Assembly: GCF_004799445.1 (NCBI RefSeq) | Contig: NZ_SSNA01000069.1 | Coordinates: forward strand, 1 to 64,000 | DNA: 64,000 nucleotides | Source: Bradyrhizobium sp. | GTDB taxonomy: Bacteria; Pseudomonadota; Alphaproteobacteria; Rhizobiales; Xanthobacteraceae | Direction of reading: 5' to 3' | Made by a program: the position numbers and the translations under genes | Shown here: positions 54,375 to 63,388 of the stretch, in pieces | How positions within the stretch are numbered: position 1 is the first letter of the stretch | Layout of the letters: each line of letters opens with the position of its first letter | The notes under the pieces: generated by a model | What the model saw: only the letters and a program-made list of their open reading frames with translations | What the model was told of the DNA's origin: nothing | Database searches by the model: none

Positions 54375-55346
54375 ATGCCCGCTTTGACTGAATGGAAGGT
54401 ACCGCCGGCGAATCAGCCCCGCGCCAGCGATTACAGTTTCGATCTCGACCATGTGCTTTCATCGGTGGTCGGCCTGCATTCGATCGTTCCCTCCGACGCC
54501 TTCAGCGCGGATACGCTCGGCACCGAGCGCGCCGGCAACGGCGTCGTGATCGACGACGGTCTGGTGCTGACGATCGGCTATCTGATCACCGAGGCGGAAG
54601 CGGTCTGGCTGCATATCGGCGACGGTCGCGTGGTGCAGGGCCACGCGCTCGGCTTTGATGCGGTGACCGGCTTCGGCCTGGTGCAGGCCCTTGGCCGCAT
54701 CGATCTCAATCCCCTGCCGCTCGGCTCTTCCGCCGCAGCCGAGATCGGCGACCGCGTGGTGATGGGCGGCGCCGGCGGGCGCACGCGGTCGGTCGCGAGC
54801 CACATCGCCACCAAGCAGGAATTTGCCGGGTATTGGGAGTATTTGCTCGACGAGGCGATCTTCACCTATCCCGCCCATCCCAATTGGGGCGGCACCGGGC
54901 TGATCTCGAACCGCGGCGAACTGATCGGCATCGGCTCGCTCCAGCTCGAGCGCGAGCGCGAGGGCAAGGCCGAGCATGTCAACATGGTCGTGCCGATCGA
55001 TCTGCTCAAGCCAGTGCTCGATGATTTGCGCAAATTCGGCCGGGTCAACAAGCCGGCGCGGCCCTGGCTCGGGATGTATTCGACCGAGATCGACAACCGG
55101 GTCGTCGTGGTCGGTGTCTCCGCCAAAGGCCCGGCGGCGGCCGCCGAACTCAAGGCCGGCGACGTCATCCTGGCCGTCAATGGCGAAAAAGTCTCAAGTC
55201 AAAGCCAATTCTACCGAAAGCTCTGGGCGCTCGGGCCTGCCGGTGTGGACGTGCCGCTCACCGTCTACCATGAGGGCGTCACCTTCGACGTCGTGCTGGC
55301 CTCGACCGACCGTGCGCGGCTGCTCAAGGCGCCAAGACTACACTAA
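54375..55346 (+). CDS. Trypsin-like (HtrA-fold) protein with PDZ domain, catalytically inactive by sequence
   Basis: The 323-residue product aligns by eye with the DegP/HtrA protease domain (about 25-215; GVVIDDGLVLT, GELIGIG) and a PDZ domain (about 230-312; ARPWLGMYST, AGDVILAVNGEKV). All three catalytic positions differ: Tyr69 in place of the His, Gly99 in place of the Asp and Gly172 in place of the Ser (NWGGTG where GNSGG is usual). There is no obvious signal peptide. It is probably a binding or scaffold protein rather than a protease. The ATG at 54375 follows AGGAG. Confidence 0.85.
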   Translation: MPALTEWKVPPANQPRASDYSFDLDHVLSSVVGLHSIVPSDAFSADTLGTERAGNGVVIDDGLVLTIGYLITEAEAVWLHIGDGRVVQGHALGFDAVTGFGLVQALGRIDLNPLPLGSSAAAEIGDRVVMGGAGGRTRSVASHIATKQEFAGYWEYLLDEAIFTYPAHPNWGGTGLISNRGELIGIGSLQLEREREGKAEHVNMVVPIDLLKPVLDDLRKFGRVNKPARPWLGMYSTEIDNRVVVVGVSAKGPAAAAELKAGDVILAVNGEKVSSQSQFYRKLWALGPAGVDVPLTVYHEGVTFDVVLASTDRARLLKAPRLH

Positions 55347-55518
55347 AGCACTGCATTAGCGCGCTTTCGAGCCAGGCATGCCGTCGGACTTGATCGGGGG
55401 GGTACCGGTTCGCGCAAGGAAAACGTCTCAAAACAAGAGACCAGGGCGCGATCAGTAGGGGCAGGATCCGGTCTTGCGTCCGATCGCGCGCCCAATATGA
55501 AACAGGGAATGATAGCCC

Positions 55519-56607
55519 ATGAGCGAGGCTGTGGTGGACGACATCGTGGCCGTGCTGCCGCCCTTACTGCAATCGCTCGAAGCGCTCGGCTTCATCGCCC
55601 GCCGTTTGAATCCTCCGGATTTCGGCCGGGTGATGGAAGCCGCTGGCCAGCCGGACCTCGCCTTGAAGGCCGTCCGTTCGCGGCTCGCCCATTGGCCGGA
55701 ACAATTCACGAATGTGCAAACCTCGCTTGAAACCGCAAGCGACGCCGCGCTGGCGGCGTTTGCGGGCTTGCGCAGCGTACAGCGCGGCGAGGGCGACCTG
55801 ATCGCCGTGTTTCGCGCCCTTCGTCACGCCCCGCGCGCGCAGGAGGCGCTTTATCCGCTCGCTGCGAAACTGCCCCCGGTGAGCAGCTTCTTCGTTGATC
55901 CCGCCTGTCGCGAAGATGCCGGTCTGCTGGCGCGGCTGGCGGAGCCGGCCGAGGAAGGCACCGGCATCATGCACGACCACAACGAACCAGGCAGCCGCGG
56001 CGGCTTCTCGCTCTACGTCCCGGAATATTACACGCCCGACCGCGCCTGGCCGCTGGTGATGGCGCTGCACGGCGGCAGTGGCAACGGCCGCGGCTTTCTG
56101 TGGAGCTGGCTGCGCGACGCGCGCAGCTTCGGCGCCATCGTGGTCACGCCGACCGCGACCGGGAGCACTCCGGACAAAACGACCTGGGCCCTGATGGGCG
56201 AAGACACCGACACGCCGAACCTCGCCCGCATTCTCGATTCGGTGCGAAGCCGCTGGAACATCGATCCCGCCAGGCTGCTGCTGACCGGGATGAGCGACGG
56301 CGGCACGTTCTGCTACGTCACCGGGCTCGAAGGCGCCTCTCCCTTCACCCATCTTGCCCCCATCGCCGCAACCTTCCATCCGCTGATGGCCGAGATGGCC
56401 GACGCGCAGAGACTGCGCGTCCTGCCGGTCTATCTCGTGCATGGCCGGCTCGACTGGATGTTTCCGGTGCAGGTGGCGCGGCAAACCAAAGATGCGCTGG
56501 CGGCGGCGGGTGCCGATGTCACCTACCGGGAGCTGGACGACCTCAGCCATTGCTATCCGCGCGAGATCAACGCGCCGATCCTGCAATGGCTGGCGAAAGA
56601 TCGATGA
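55519..56607 (+). CDS. Alpha/beta hydrolase, phospholipase/carboxylesterase-like
   Basis: The 362-residue product has a 160-residue helical N-terminal extension and an alpha/beta hydrolase domain: oxyanion region ALHGGSGNG, nucleophile Ser259 in TGMSDGG, Asp312 in HGRLDW and His344 in LSHCYPRE. It resembles the PHB-depolymerase/phospholipase-like esterases. No signal peptide, so it is probably cytosolic. The extension has no recognised domain. Confidence 0.85.
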   Translation: MSEAVVDDIVAVLPPLLQSLEALGFIARRLNPPDFGRVMEAAGQPDLALKAVRSRLAHWPEQFTNVQTSLETASDAALAAFAGLRSVQRGEGDLIAVFRALRHAPRAQEALYPLAAKLPPVSSFFVDPACREDAGLLARLAEPAEEGTGIMHDHNEPGSRGGFSLYVPEYYTPDRAWPLVMALHGGSGNGRGFLWSWLRDARSFGAIVVTPTATGSTPDKTTWALMGEDTDTPNLARILDSVRSRWNIDPARLLLTGMSDGGTFCYVTGLEGASPFTHLAPIAATFHPLMAEMADAQRLRVLPVYLVHGRLDWMFPVQVARQTKDALAAAGADVTYRELDDLSHCYPREINAPILQWLAKDR

Positions 56608-56679
56608 TTTTCGTCACAACGCAGAAGTACCGACATTTCGAACGGCGAGCGACGCGCCTTGCGCGCCGCTCGCTCAGAT

Positions 56680-57579
56680 TCAGCCGTTGATCCTCGGCTT
56701 GAGAAGATCGGAAAAGCCGACACGATGCAGCATTTCGCTGCGGACGCGATCAATGACCGCGAACGCGACGTCGGCACCATCTTCGGTCGGGTCGACATGG
56801 ACCCGGAACGGCCGCCTGCCAAACGGCGTATCGACGATCCTGACGATCGCATCGGCCACGGACGATGCGTCAGCCTCCGGCGGCACGATCGCGGCGAATG
56901 CCTTCTGAATTTGTTCGCCGATGCCAGCATAGGGACCCGCTTCGTATTCCGCGACGCGTGCAAGATCGGCGGGCGAACCCGAATGCGCGGAGTGATTGGT
57001 GCCACCGGTAAATGCACCGGGCACGATGATGGAGGTTTCAATTCCCCACCGCGTCAATTCACGCGCGTAGACCACCGCCATCGCGTCCATGCCCGCCTTA
57101 GCGGCGAAATATGGAGCGAGGTACGGCGGCGTGCCGCCTGCCGAGCTGCTGCTGGACACCCAGACCAGCAACCCCTTTCCTTGCTTGCGCAGTTGCGGCA
57201 GAACGGCACGGTTGACACGCTGGGTGCTGAGGACGTTGATGTCGTAGAGTTCCGCGAGTTGCTCGGGCGTGAAGGCCTCCGCCGGCCCGAACACCATATG
57301 GCCCGCGTTGTGCATGACGACATCGAGACGACCCTGCTCGGCGACGATCCTGGCGACGGCCGCATCGATCGATTCCTGAGAGCCGACGTCGAGTTCAATG
57401 GCCCGCAAATCGACGCCATGATCCCTGGCGAATTTTTCGACATCGGCGGCCTGGGCCACGTTACGGCCCGTGGTGCCGCGCATCGACGCGTAGACGGTAT
57501 GGCCTGCCTTGGCCAAGGCGTTGGCGGACAGCCGGCCAAAGCCACTGGAGGCGCCGGTGACAACGATTACCTGCTTCAT
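56680..57579 (-). CDS. Short-chain dehydrogenase/reductase
   Basis: The 299-residue product has the classical SDR cofactor motif TGASSGFGR at the N-terminus, NAGHMVFG, and the catalytic Ser/Tyr-X3-Lys pattern (WVSSSSS, YFAAK). The ATG at 57579 fits the motif spacing. Substrate unknown. It is the downstream neighbour, on the same strand, of a second SDR gene (81-nt gap). Confidence 0.88.
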   Translation of the reverse strand: MKQVIVVTGASSGFGRLSANALAKAGHTVYASMRGTTGRNVAQAADVEKFARDHGVDLRAIELDVGSQESIDAAVARIVAEQGRLDVVMHNAGHMVFGPAEAFTPEQLAELYDINVLSTQRVNRAVLPQLRKQGKGLLVWVSSSSSAGGTPPYLAPYFAAKAGMDAMAVVYARELTRWGIETSIIVPGAFTGGTNHSAHSGSPADLARVAEYEAGPYAGIGEQIQKAFAAIVPPEADASSVADAIVRIVDTPFGRRPFRVHVDPTEDGADVAFAVIDRVRSEMLHRVGFSDLLKPRING

Positions 57580-57660
57580 GACACATATCCTTTGATTGAC
57601 GGTTGAAGGTTTGGGGTGATTGGCGATGCACGGCGTCATGCCGCACACCGGTCGCTCCGT

Positions 57661-58401
57661 TCAGACCATGCCGCCGTTGGCGCGCAGCACCTGGCCATTG
57701 ATCCACGAGCCGTCGGGGCCTGCGAGGAAGGCGACGGCGGATGCGATGTCCTCCGGCGTGCCGAGACGCTCCAGCGGATTCATCTTTGCCATGCGGTCGA
57801 TCAATTCCTGTGACTTGCCATTGAGGAACAGATCGGTCGCGGTAGGCCCGGGCGCCACGGCATTGACGGTGATGCTGCGGCCGCGCAATTCCTTCGACAG
57901 GATCGCGGTCAGCGTTTCGACGGCCGATTTGGTGGCGGCGTAAACGCCGTATGTCTCCAGCTTGACCCCGACGACACTGGTCGAGAAATTGATGATCCGT
58001 CCGCCGTCACGCAGGCGTTTTGCCGCTTCGCGCAACGCGTTGAAGGTACCCTTGAAGTTGACCGCGATCTGCAGGTCGAACAGTGCATCGTCGCTGTCGG
58101 CGATCTTTGCGAGCTTCATGACGCCGGCATTGTTGACCAGCACATCGACGCCGCCGAACGCAGCTTCCGCCGCGTCGAACATGCCGCGCACCGCCTTGAC
58201 GTCGCTGACGTCGGCCCTTGCGGTGAGCGCCCTGCCGCCCTTGCTTTCGATCTTGCGGGCGAGCTCCTCCGCGGATTTCGCATCGCCGGAATAATTGATG
58301 ACGACGGTGAAGCCGTCGCCCGCGAGACGCTCCGCTACCGCGGCACCGATGCCGCGCGAGGCACCCGTTACAATTGCTACCTTATTGATGTTGTTTGCCA
58401 T
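57661..58401 (-). CDS. SDR family oxidoreductase, FabG-like (paralogue A)
   Basis: The 246-residue product has TGASRGIGAAVAERL, NNAGVMKL, a catalytic Ser in STSVVG and Tyr-X3-Lys in VYAATKSA. It is about 80% identical by eye to the product at 59510-60250. It is divergent from a LysR gene (120-nt gap), its probable regulator. Likely NADPH-dependent ketoreductase of unknown substrate. Confidence 0.9.
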   Translation of the reverse strand: MANNINKVAIVTGASRGIGAAVAERLAGDGFTVVINYSGDAKSAEELARKIESKGGRALTARADVSDVKAVRGMFDAAEAAFGGVDVLVNNAGVMKLAKIADSDDALFDLQIAVNFKGTFNALREAAKRLRDGGRIINFSTSVVGVKLETYGVYAATKSAVETLTAILSKELRGRSITVNAVAPGPTATDLFLNGKSQELIDRMAKMNPLERLGTPEDIASAVAFLAGPDGSWINGQVLRANGGMV

Positions 58402-58521
58402 TTTCAGTCTCCTCATGGTTTCGCGGCACATCCGCGCTTGATGGGAGAAAGCTAGGCTCTTTCATTTTCCGGATAATCAGTCATTATTTGGCATCACAAT
58501 TCGGGATTTGCGAATAATCAT
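58402..58521. promoter_or_regulatory. SDR/LysR divergent control region
   Basis: 120 nt between the divergent SDR and LysR genes, including an AT-rich stretch (about 58460-58515) with imperfect symmetry (ggataatcagtcattatttg). Probable LysR operator; no exact box assigned. Confidence 0.4.
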
Positions 58522-59409
58522 ATGGATAGATTCGATGCGATGCGGGTGTTTACGCGAGTGGTGGAGCGGCGCAGCTTCACGCTGGCGGCGGAGGATCTCG
58601 GCCTGCCGCGCTCCACCGTCACCGATGCCGTGAAGCAGCTTGAAGCGCGCCTGGGCGTGCGGCTGCTGGAGCGCACCACGCGGCAGGTCAATCCGACGCT
58701 GGACGGCGAGGCCCATCACCGGCGCTGCCTGTCGCTGATCGCCGATCTCGAGGACGCCGAAGGCGCATTCGGCGGTGCCAAGCCCAAGGGGCTGGTGCGG
58801 CTGGAGGTCCAGGGCACGCTAGCGCGGCATTTCTTGCTGCCCAACCTGCCGGATTTCTTCGCCGAATATCCGGCCATCGAGATCAACATGAGTGAGAGCG
58901 ATCGCTGGATCGATCTGATCCACGAAGGAGTCGACTGCGTGCTGCGGTTCGGCCATTTGCCGGACAGCGACATGATCGCGCGACAAGTGGTGATACTGGA
59001 TCGTCTGACCTGCGCGGCGCCGAAATATTTCGAGCGCCACGGGACGCCGACCGATCCTGGCGTGCTCGACGGACACCGAATGATCGGGCTGCGCTCCCTC
59101 ACGACGGGAAGATTGTGGCCGATGGAATTCATGATCGGCGAGACACTGCGAGAGATCACGCTTCCAGTGACCATGTCGGTGACGGGCCCGGAAAGCTATC
59201 TCGCCACCGCGCGGCTTGGGCTCGGTCTCGTGCAGGTGCCGCGCTTCCACGCCGAAGCCGATCTTGCGCGCGGCGCGCTAGTTCAGGTACTGGCCGAGTT
59301 TCCACCGCCCTCGGTGCCGGTGTCGTTGCTCTATCCACGCAACCGGCAACTGTCGCCGCGCGTCCGGGTGTTCATCGACTGGCTGATGCGGGCGTTCGGT
59401 CGAGCCTGA
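58522..59409 (+). CDS. LysR family transcriptional regulator
   Basis: The 295-residue product has a LysR HTH (MRVFTRVVERRSFTLAAEDLGLPRSTVTDAVKQLEARLG, within 5-45) and a periplasmic-binding-like effector domain (about 90-290). It lies between two near-identical SDR genes, divergent from one and convergent with the other, and probably regulates the first. Confidence 0.9.
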   Translation: MDRFDAMRVFTRVVERRSFTLAAEDLGLPRSTVTDAVKQLEARLGVRLLERTTRQVNPTLDGEAHHRRCLSLIADLEDAEGAFGGAKPKGLVRLEVQGTLARHFLLPNLPDFFAEYPAIEINMSESDRWIDLIHEGVDCVLRFGHLPDSDMIARQVVILDRLTCAAPKYFERHGTPTDPGVLDGHRMIGLRSLTTGRLWPMEFMIGETLREITLPVTMSVTGPESYLATARLGLGLVQVPRFHAEADLARGALVQVLAEFPPPSVPVSLLYPRNRQLSPRVRVFIDWLMRAFGRA

Positions 59410-59509
59410 TCCGGCGGTTTGAAACATCCGGCTTTGCCGGACGAACACATTCTCTGGTCCTGAAATCACGCGTTGGCGATTAACCTCATCGCAACCGCTG
59501 ATGCCGGCA

Positions 59510-60250
59510 CTAAACCATGCCGCCATTGGCGCGCAACACCTGACCGTTGATCCATCCGCCGTCGGGACCGACGAGGAAGGCAACAACGGAGGCGATATCC
59601 TCCGGCGTGCCGAGGCGCTCCATCGGGTTCATCTTCGCCATGCGCTCGACCAGCTCAGGCGATTTGCCATTGAGGAAGAGCTCGGTCGTGACCGGCCCCG
59701 GAGCCACCGCATTGACGGTGATGTTGCGACCGCGCAATTCCTTCGAAAGAATCGCCGTCATCGTTTCCACCGCGGCTTTGGTCGCGGCATAGACGCTGTA
59801 GGTCTCCAGTTTGGTCCCGACCACGCTGGTCGAGAAATTGACGATCCGACCTCCGTCGCGCAGGCGCCTGGCCGCTTCTCGCATCCCGTTGAAGCTGCCT
59901 TTGAGGTTGACCGCGATCTGCTGATCGAAAAGCGCGTCATCGCTGTCGGCGATTTTCGCGAGCTTCATGATGCCGGCATTGTTGACGAGCACATCGACGC
60001 CGCCGAACGCCCGTTCGGCCGTGTCGAACATCCCGCGCATCGCGTCCGCGTCGCTGACGTCAGTCTTCGCGGCGAGTGCCCGGCCGCCTTTGGCTTCGAT
60101 CTCGCGGACCAGCGCCTCGGCAGGCCCGGCGCTGGCCGAGTAGTTGATGACGACGGTGAAGCCGTCGCCGGCGAGCCGCTCCGCCACCGCGGCACCAATG
60201 CCGCGCGAGGCCCCGGTCACGATCGCGACCCTGCTGGTCTTGTCGGTCAT
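59510..60250 (-). CDS. SDR family oxidoreductase, FabG-like (paralogue B)
   Basis: The 246-residue product shares about 80% identity by eye with paralogue A, with the same TGASRGIGAAVAERL, NNAGIMKL and VYAATKAA motifs. The pair must come from a fairly recent duplication flanking the LysR gene. Its own promoter lies upstream of 60250. Confidence 0.9.
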   Translation of the reverse strand: MTDKTSRVAIVTGASRGIGAAVAERLAGDGFTVVINYSASAGPAEALVREIEAKGGRALAAKTDVSDADAMRGMFDTAERAFGGVDVLVNNAGIMKLAKIADSDDALFDQQIAVNLKGSFNGMREAARRLRDGGRIVNFSTSVVGTKLETYSVYAATKAAVETMTAILSKELRGRNITVNAVAPGPVTTELFLNGKSPELVERMAKMNPMERLGTPEDIASVVAFLVGPDGGWINGQVLRANGGMV

Positions 60251-60401
60251 GTTTGCTCCTAAAACCGTTGACGTGCACTCTTACATGGATGCGCTACGGA
60301 TCTTTGTTTCAAGGTTTCGTGATGACCGGCGACTGATGATTTCCTGTGCACGGAACCATCCTGACCAGACAACGTTGTCCGTCAACACTGGAGGATATGC
60401 A

Positions 60402-60608
60402 ATGCGCGTTTTTCTGGGAATGATTTTGGGGGCGCTGCTCCTGGTCGCCGGCGTGTATGTCTATGATTCGCAGTCGACCTCGACCGTCGCCAACGGCCAG
60501 AACGCGTCCAGCAGCCGCACCATCGTCAACTGGGACGTCGCGGCCACTGACTGGCACGCACTGACGACGCGCGCCCATGACGACTGGATCAAGCTGTCGT
60601 CGAAGTAA
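60402..60608 (+). CDS. Small membrane-anchored protein of unknown function
   Basis: The 68-residue product has an N-terminal hydrophobic segment (MRVFLGMILGALLLVAGVYV), probably an uncleaved anchor, and a Ser/Thr/Asn-rich exterior part ending NWDVAATDWHALTTRAHDDW. The ATG follows GGAG by 8 nt. No family recognised. Confidence 0.65.
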   Translation: MRVFLGMILGALLLVAGVYVYDSQSTSTVANGQNASSSRTIVNWDVAATDWHALTTRAHDDWIKLSSK

Positions 60609-60674
60609 TCGCAAAAATAGCCGTCAAGCCAGCGCCTTCGCCTCACCGGCGAGGACGCTGCCCGGTTGCCAGCA

Positions 60675-61349
60675 CTACTTTTTCGCCGCCGCCTTTCGCG
60701 CATCCGCGATGGCCTGACCGAACTGGGCCATGGTCAGCACGCCCGGCACGCGGAATTTGCCGACAATAAAGGACGGTGTGCCGTTGAAGCCGAACGCGGT
60801 GGCCTGATCATTGTTGCGCGCGAGAATCGCGTCAATCGCCGTCGCGTTGACGGCAACGTCGCGGTCGAGCCGACCGAGATCGATACCGGCGCCCGCCAGC
60901 AGCTCGCGGATCCGTGGCTCCGTCAGCTTCGAGTTGACGCCGATCAGCGCATCGTGGGCCTGAATGAATTTATCCTGATATTTGCTCGCCAGCGCCATCC
61001 GCGCTGCCGTCACCGACACCGGTCCCAGGATCGGCCAATCCTTCAAAACCAGCCTGACCTTGCCGTCATCCTGCACCACCTGGCGCAGCTCGGGTTCGAG
61101 CTTGCGGCAATACGGACACTGGTAGTCGAAATATTCAACGATCGTGATGTCGCCGGCGGGATTCCCCGCCACCGGGATTTCCGGATCGCGCAGCACCAGC
61201 GCTTCCGTCAGCACGTCGTCGCTTTGGCCCAGCACCGGATAAGGCGCGATCTCGATGCCGAGCATGGCCGCGCTCGCGCCAAGCAAGCCCAGCGTTTCAC
61301 GCCGCGAGCGCTGCCGATGCGGCGCGGCCGGGTCGATCGATTTGGTCAT
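60675..61349 (-). CDS. DsbA family thiol-disulfide oxidoreductase, probable Tat substrate
   Basis: The 224-residue product has a twin-arginine signal (SRRETLGLLGAS at 15-26), and a DsbA/Com1-like thioredoxin-fold domain with active site CPYC (Cys78-Cys81) and cis-Pro loop near GTPSFIVG. It probably forms or rearranges disulfides in the periplasm. It faces away from the small membrane-protein gene. Confidence 0.88.
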   Translation of the reverse strand: MTKSIDPAAPHRQRSRRETLGLLGASAAMLGIEIAPYPVLGQSDDVLTEALVLRDPEIPVAGNPAGDITIVEYFDYQCPYCRKLEPELRQVVQDDGKVRLVLKDWPILGPVSVTAARMALASKYQDKFIQAHDALIGVNSKLTEPRIRELLAGAGIDLGRLDRDVAVNATAIDAILARNNDQATAFGFNGTPSFIVGKFRVPGVLTMAQFGQAIADARKAAAKK

Positions 61350-61392
61350 GTCTGGTCTCCCGGCTGTTCCTGGCGCTATGCACCACCTGCGA

Positions 61393-62160
61393 TCAGGATA
61401 AGGATAGGTTACGCACCAGCATATAGAGCGCCACCGCGATAATGACAGCGGCGAACACGATATTGAGCGTGCCGCCGCGCGCCGACAAAAGCCGCGCCGA
61501 GCGGGTGCCGATCAACCCGCCGACGAGACCGCCCGCGATGAACAATCCCGCAAGCTCCCATGAGATCAATCCGGACCAGGCGTAGCTGGCCGCCGTGGTC
61601 AGACCGAATGCCGTGACCGCGACCAGCGACGAGGAGACCGCATTGATGATCGACATTCCCGTCGCCAGCATCAATGCCGGCACGATCAGGAAACCGCCGC
61701 CGATCCCGAAGAATCCCGACAGCGTCCCGGTCGCAAGGCCGAGCCCGACGATGGCGGGCATGTTGTCCCAGCTGATCCGCACGTCAGGCAGACCGACGCG
61801 CGACCGCGTCTTGAGCATCAACACCGCGATCACCAGCATCAAGAGCGCGAACAGCGCCAGCAGTTTCTGGCCATCGAGCATTTTGCCGAAAATCGAGCCT
61901 ATGAACGCGCCGATAATTCCCGCCGCCGCGAAGGTGAGTGCGCACCACCACCGCACGGTGCCGCCGAGCGCGTGGTTCGACAGGTTGATCGCCGCGTTGA
62001 CCGCCACCGCGATGGCGCTGGTTCCGATCGCGACATGGGGGTCGGAGACGCCGACCACATAGACCATCAGCGGCACCGCCAGGATCGATCCGCCGCCGCC
62101 GATCAGGCCCAGCGAAAATCCAACCAGCGCTCCCGATGCCAGTCCGAGCACGCCTTGCAT
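61393..62160 (-). CDS. TauE/SafE family membrane transporter
   Basis: The 255-residue product has eight or so hydrophobic segments with two internal repeats (LGLIGGGGSILAVPLM and FFGIGGGFLIVPALM), the hallmark of the TauE/SafE sulfite/organosulfonate exporter family. The ATG at 62160 is chosen because the family begins directly with a helix. Substrate unknown. Confidence 0.88.
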   Translation of the reverse strand: MQGVLGLASGALVGFSLGLIGGGGSILAVPLMVYVVGVSDPHVAIGTSAIAVAVNAAINLSNHALGGTVRWWCALTFAAAGIIGAFIGSIFGKMLDGQKLLALFALLMLVIAVLMLKTRSRVGLPDVRISWDNMPAIVGLGLATGTLSGFFGIGGGFLIVPALMLATGMSIINAVSSSLVAVTAFGLTTAASYAWSGLISWELAGLFIAGGLVGGLIGTRSARLLSARGGTLNIVFAAVIIAVALYMLVRNLSLS

Positions 62161-62261
62161 CGTGGAGATTATCAAGAAAGCCACCTTGCCCTTGCAGCGA
62201 GACCGTAGAGCGGATTCGCCCAAATCTCCATGGCGGCGGTATCACAAAATTGCAATGAAGT

Positions 62262-62984
62262 TCAGTGCAGCAAGAACGTCACGGCCAGCGGCACCAGCAG
62301 CGATGTCACGAGCGCGTTGAGGCTCATGGCGATCCCGGCGAACACGCCTGCGACCGCGTCGACCTGAAACGCGCGTGCGGTGCCGATGCCGTGGGCCGCG
62401 ATGCCGACCGCGAACCCCCGCGCGCGGAAATCGGTAATGCCCATCCGGTTCATCAATGGCGTGACGGTGATCGCGCCCATGATACCGGTAAGAATGACCG
62501 CAACCGCCGTCAGCGACGGATCGGCATGCAAGGATTCGCTGATGCCCATCGCGACGCCCGCCGTGACCGATTTCGGCGCCAGCGACAACACCACCGCGCG
62601 CGGCAAGCCCGCGGCTTGCGCCAGCAGCACCACCGAAGCGACCGCGGTGACCGAGCCTGCCGCGAGCGCCACCAGCATCGGCAGGATCGCCGACGCCACC
62701 ACCTTGCGGTTTTCGTAGAGCGGCACCGCCAGCGCCACCGTCGCTGGTCCGAGCAGGAAGTGCACGAACTGCGCGCCGCCGAAATAGGTGGTGTAGGATG
62801 TGCCCGTGAGCAGCAGGAAGGCCCCGATGATCCACATCGAATGCAGCACTGGATTGGCCAGAGGATGCCGACGGGTGCCAAGCGATACCGCGTCGGCCAT
62901 CGCGTAAACCAGCAACGTCGCCGTTAGCCAGAGCAGCGGGGACTGTGAAAGATAGACCCACAGCGAGAACGGATTGTCATTCAT
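62262..62984 (-). CDS. LrgB/CidB family membrane protein
   Basis: The 240-residue product has about seven hydrophobic segments and LrgB motifs (YFGGAQFVHFLLGPATVALAVPLYE, LAPKSVTAGVAMGISES, ARGFAVGIAAHGIGTARAFQ). LrgAB proteins are holin-like exporters or metabolite transporters. Its start overlaps the lrgA stop by 8 nt. Confidence 0.9.
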   Translation of the reverse strand: MNDNPFSLWVYLSQSPLLWLTATLLVYAMADAVSLGTRRHPLANPVLHSMWIIGAFLLLTGTSYTTYFGGAQFVHFLLGPATVALAVPLYENRKVVASAILPMLVALAAGSVTAVASVVLLAQAAGLPRAVVLSLAPKSVTAGVAMGISESLHADPSLTAVAVILTGIMGAITVTPLMNRMGITDFRARGFAVGIAAHGIGTARAFQVDAVAGVFAGIAMSLNALVTSLLVPLAVTFLLH

Positions 62985-63366
62985 GGCTGTTCCCTCCGCG
63001 CGCCATCAGGCGGCTGGCAGCCACAAACGTCACCACCGTCACCAACAGGGTCACCAGCACCGAGATCGCCAGCACGCCCAGGAAGGCGATGCCGTGCTCG
63101 GCGACGAGATCGAGCTTCTGCACGACGCCGACACCGGCCGGAACGAAGAGTAGCGAGAGATTGGCAAGCAGGCCCCGGCTGGCATTTTCCACGCCATCGC
63201 CCTGCAGCGGCCCGCGCGCCAGCACCGGGAAGCGGTCCCGCGCCAGCAGCAGCACCAGCAGGAGCATGAGGCCGATCACCGGGCCCGGCATCGGCAGCGT
63301 GAGGCCGCGTACGAAAATTTCGCCGGCAAGCTGGCACAGCAAGATGAGGCTGAGGCTCGCGATCAC
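62977..63366 (-). CDS. CidA/LrgA family membrane protein
   Basis: The 129-residue product has four hydrophobic segments and the LrgA/CidA pattern (LPMPGPVIGLMLLLVLL, LFVPAGVGVVQKLDL). It pairs with LrgB encoded directly downstream (8-nt overlap). The two are translationally coupled. The stop of the next upstream gene is 22 nt away on the same strand. Confidence 0.88.
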   Translation of the reverse strand: MIASLSLILLCQLAGEIFVRGLTLPMPGPVIGLMLLLVLLLARDRFPVLARGPLQGDGVENASRGLLANLSLLFVPAGVGVVQKLDLVAEHGIAFLGVLAISVLVTLLVTVVTFVAASRLMARGGNSHE

Positions 63367-63388
63367 AATGCGCCCAATCGAAGCAAGC

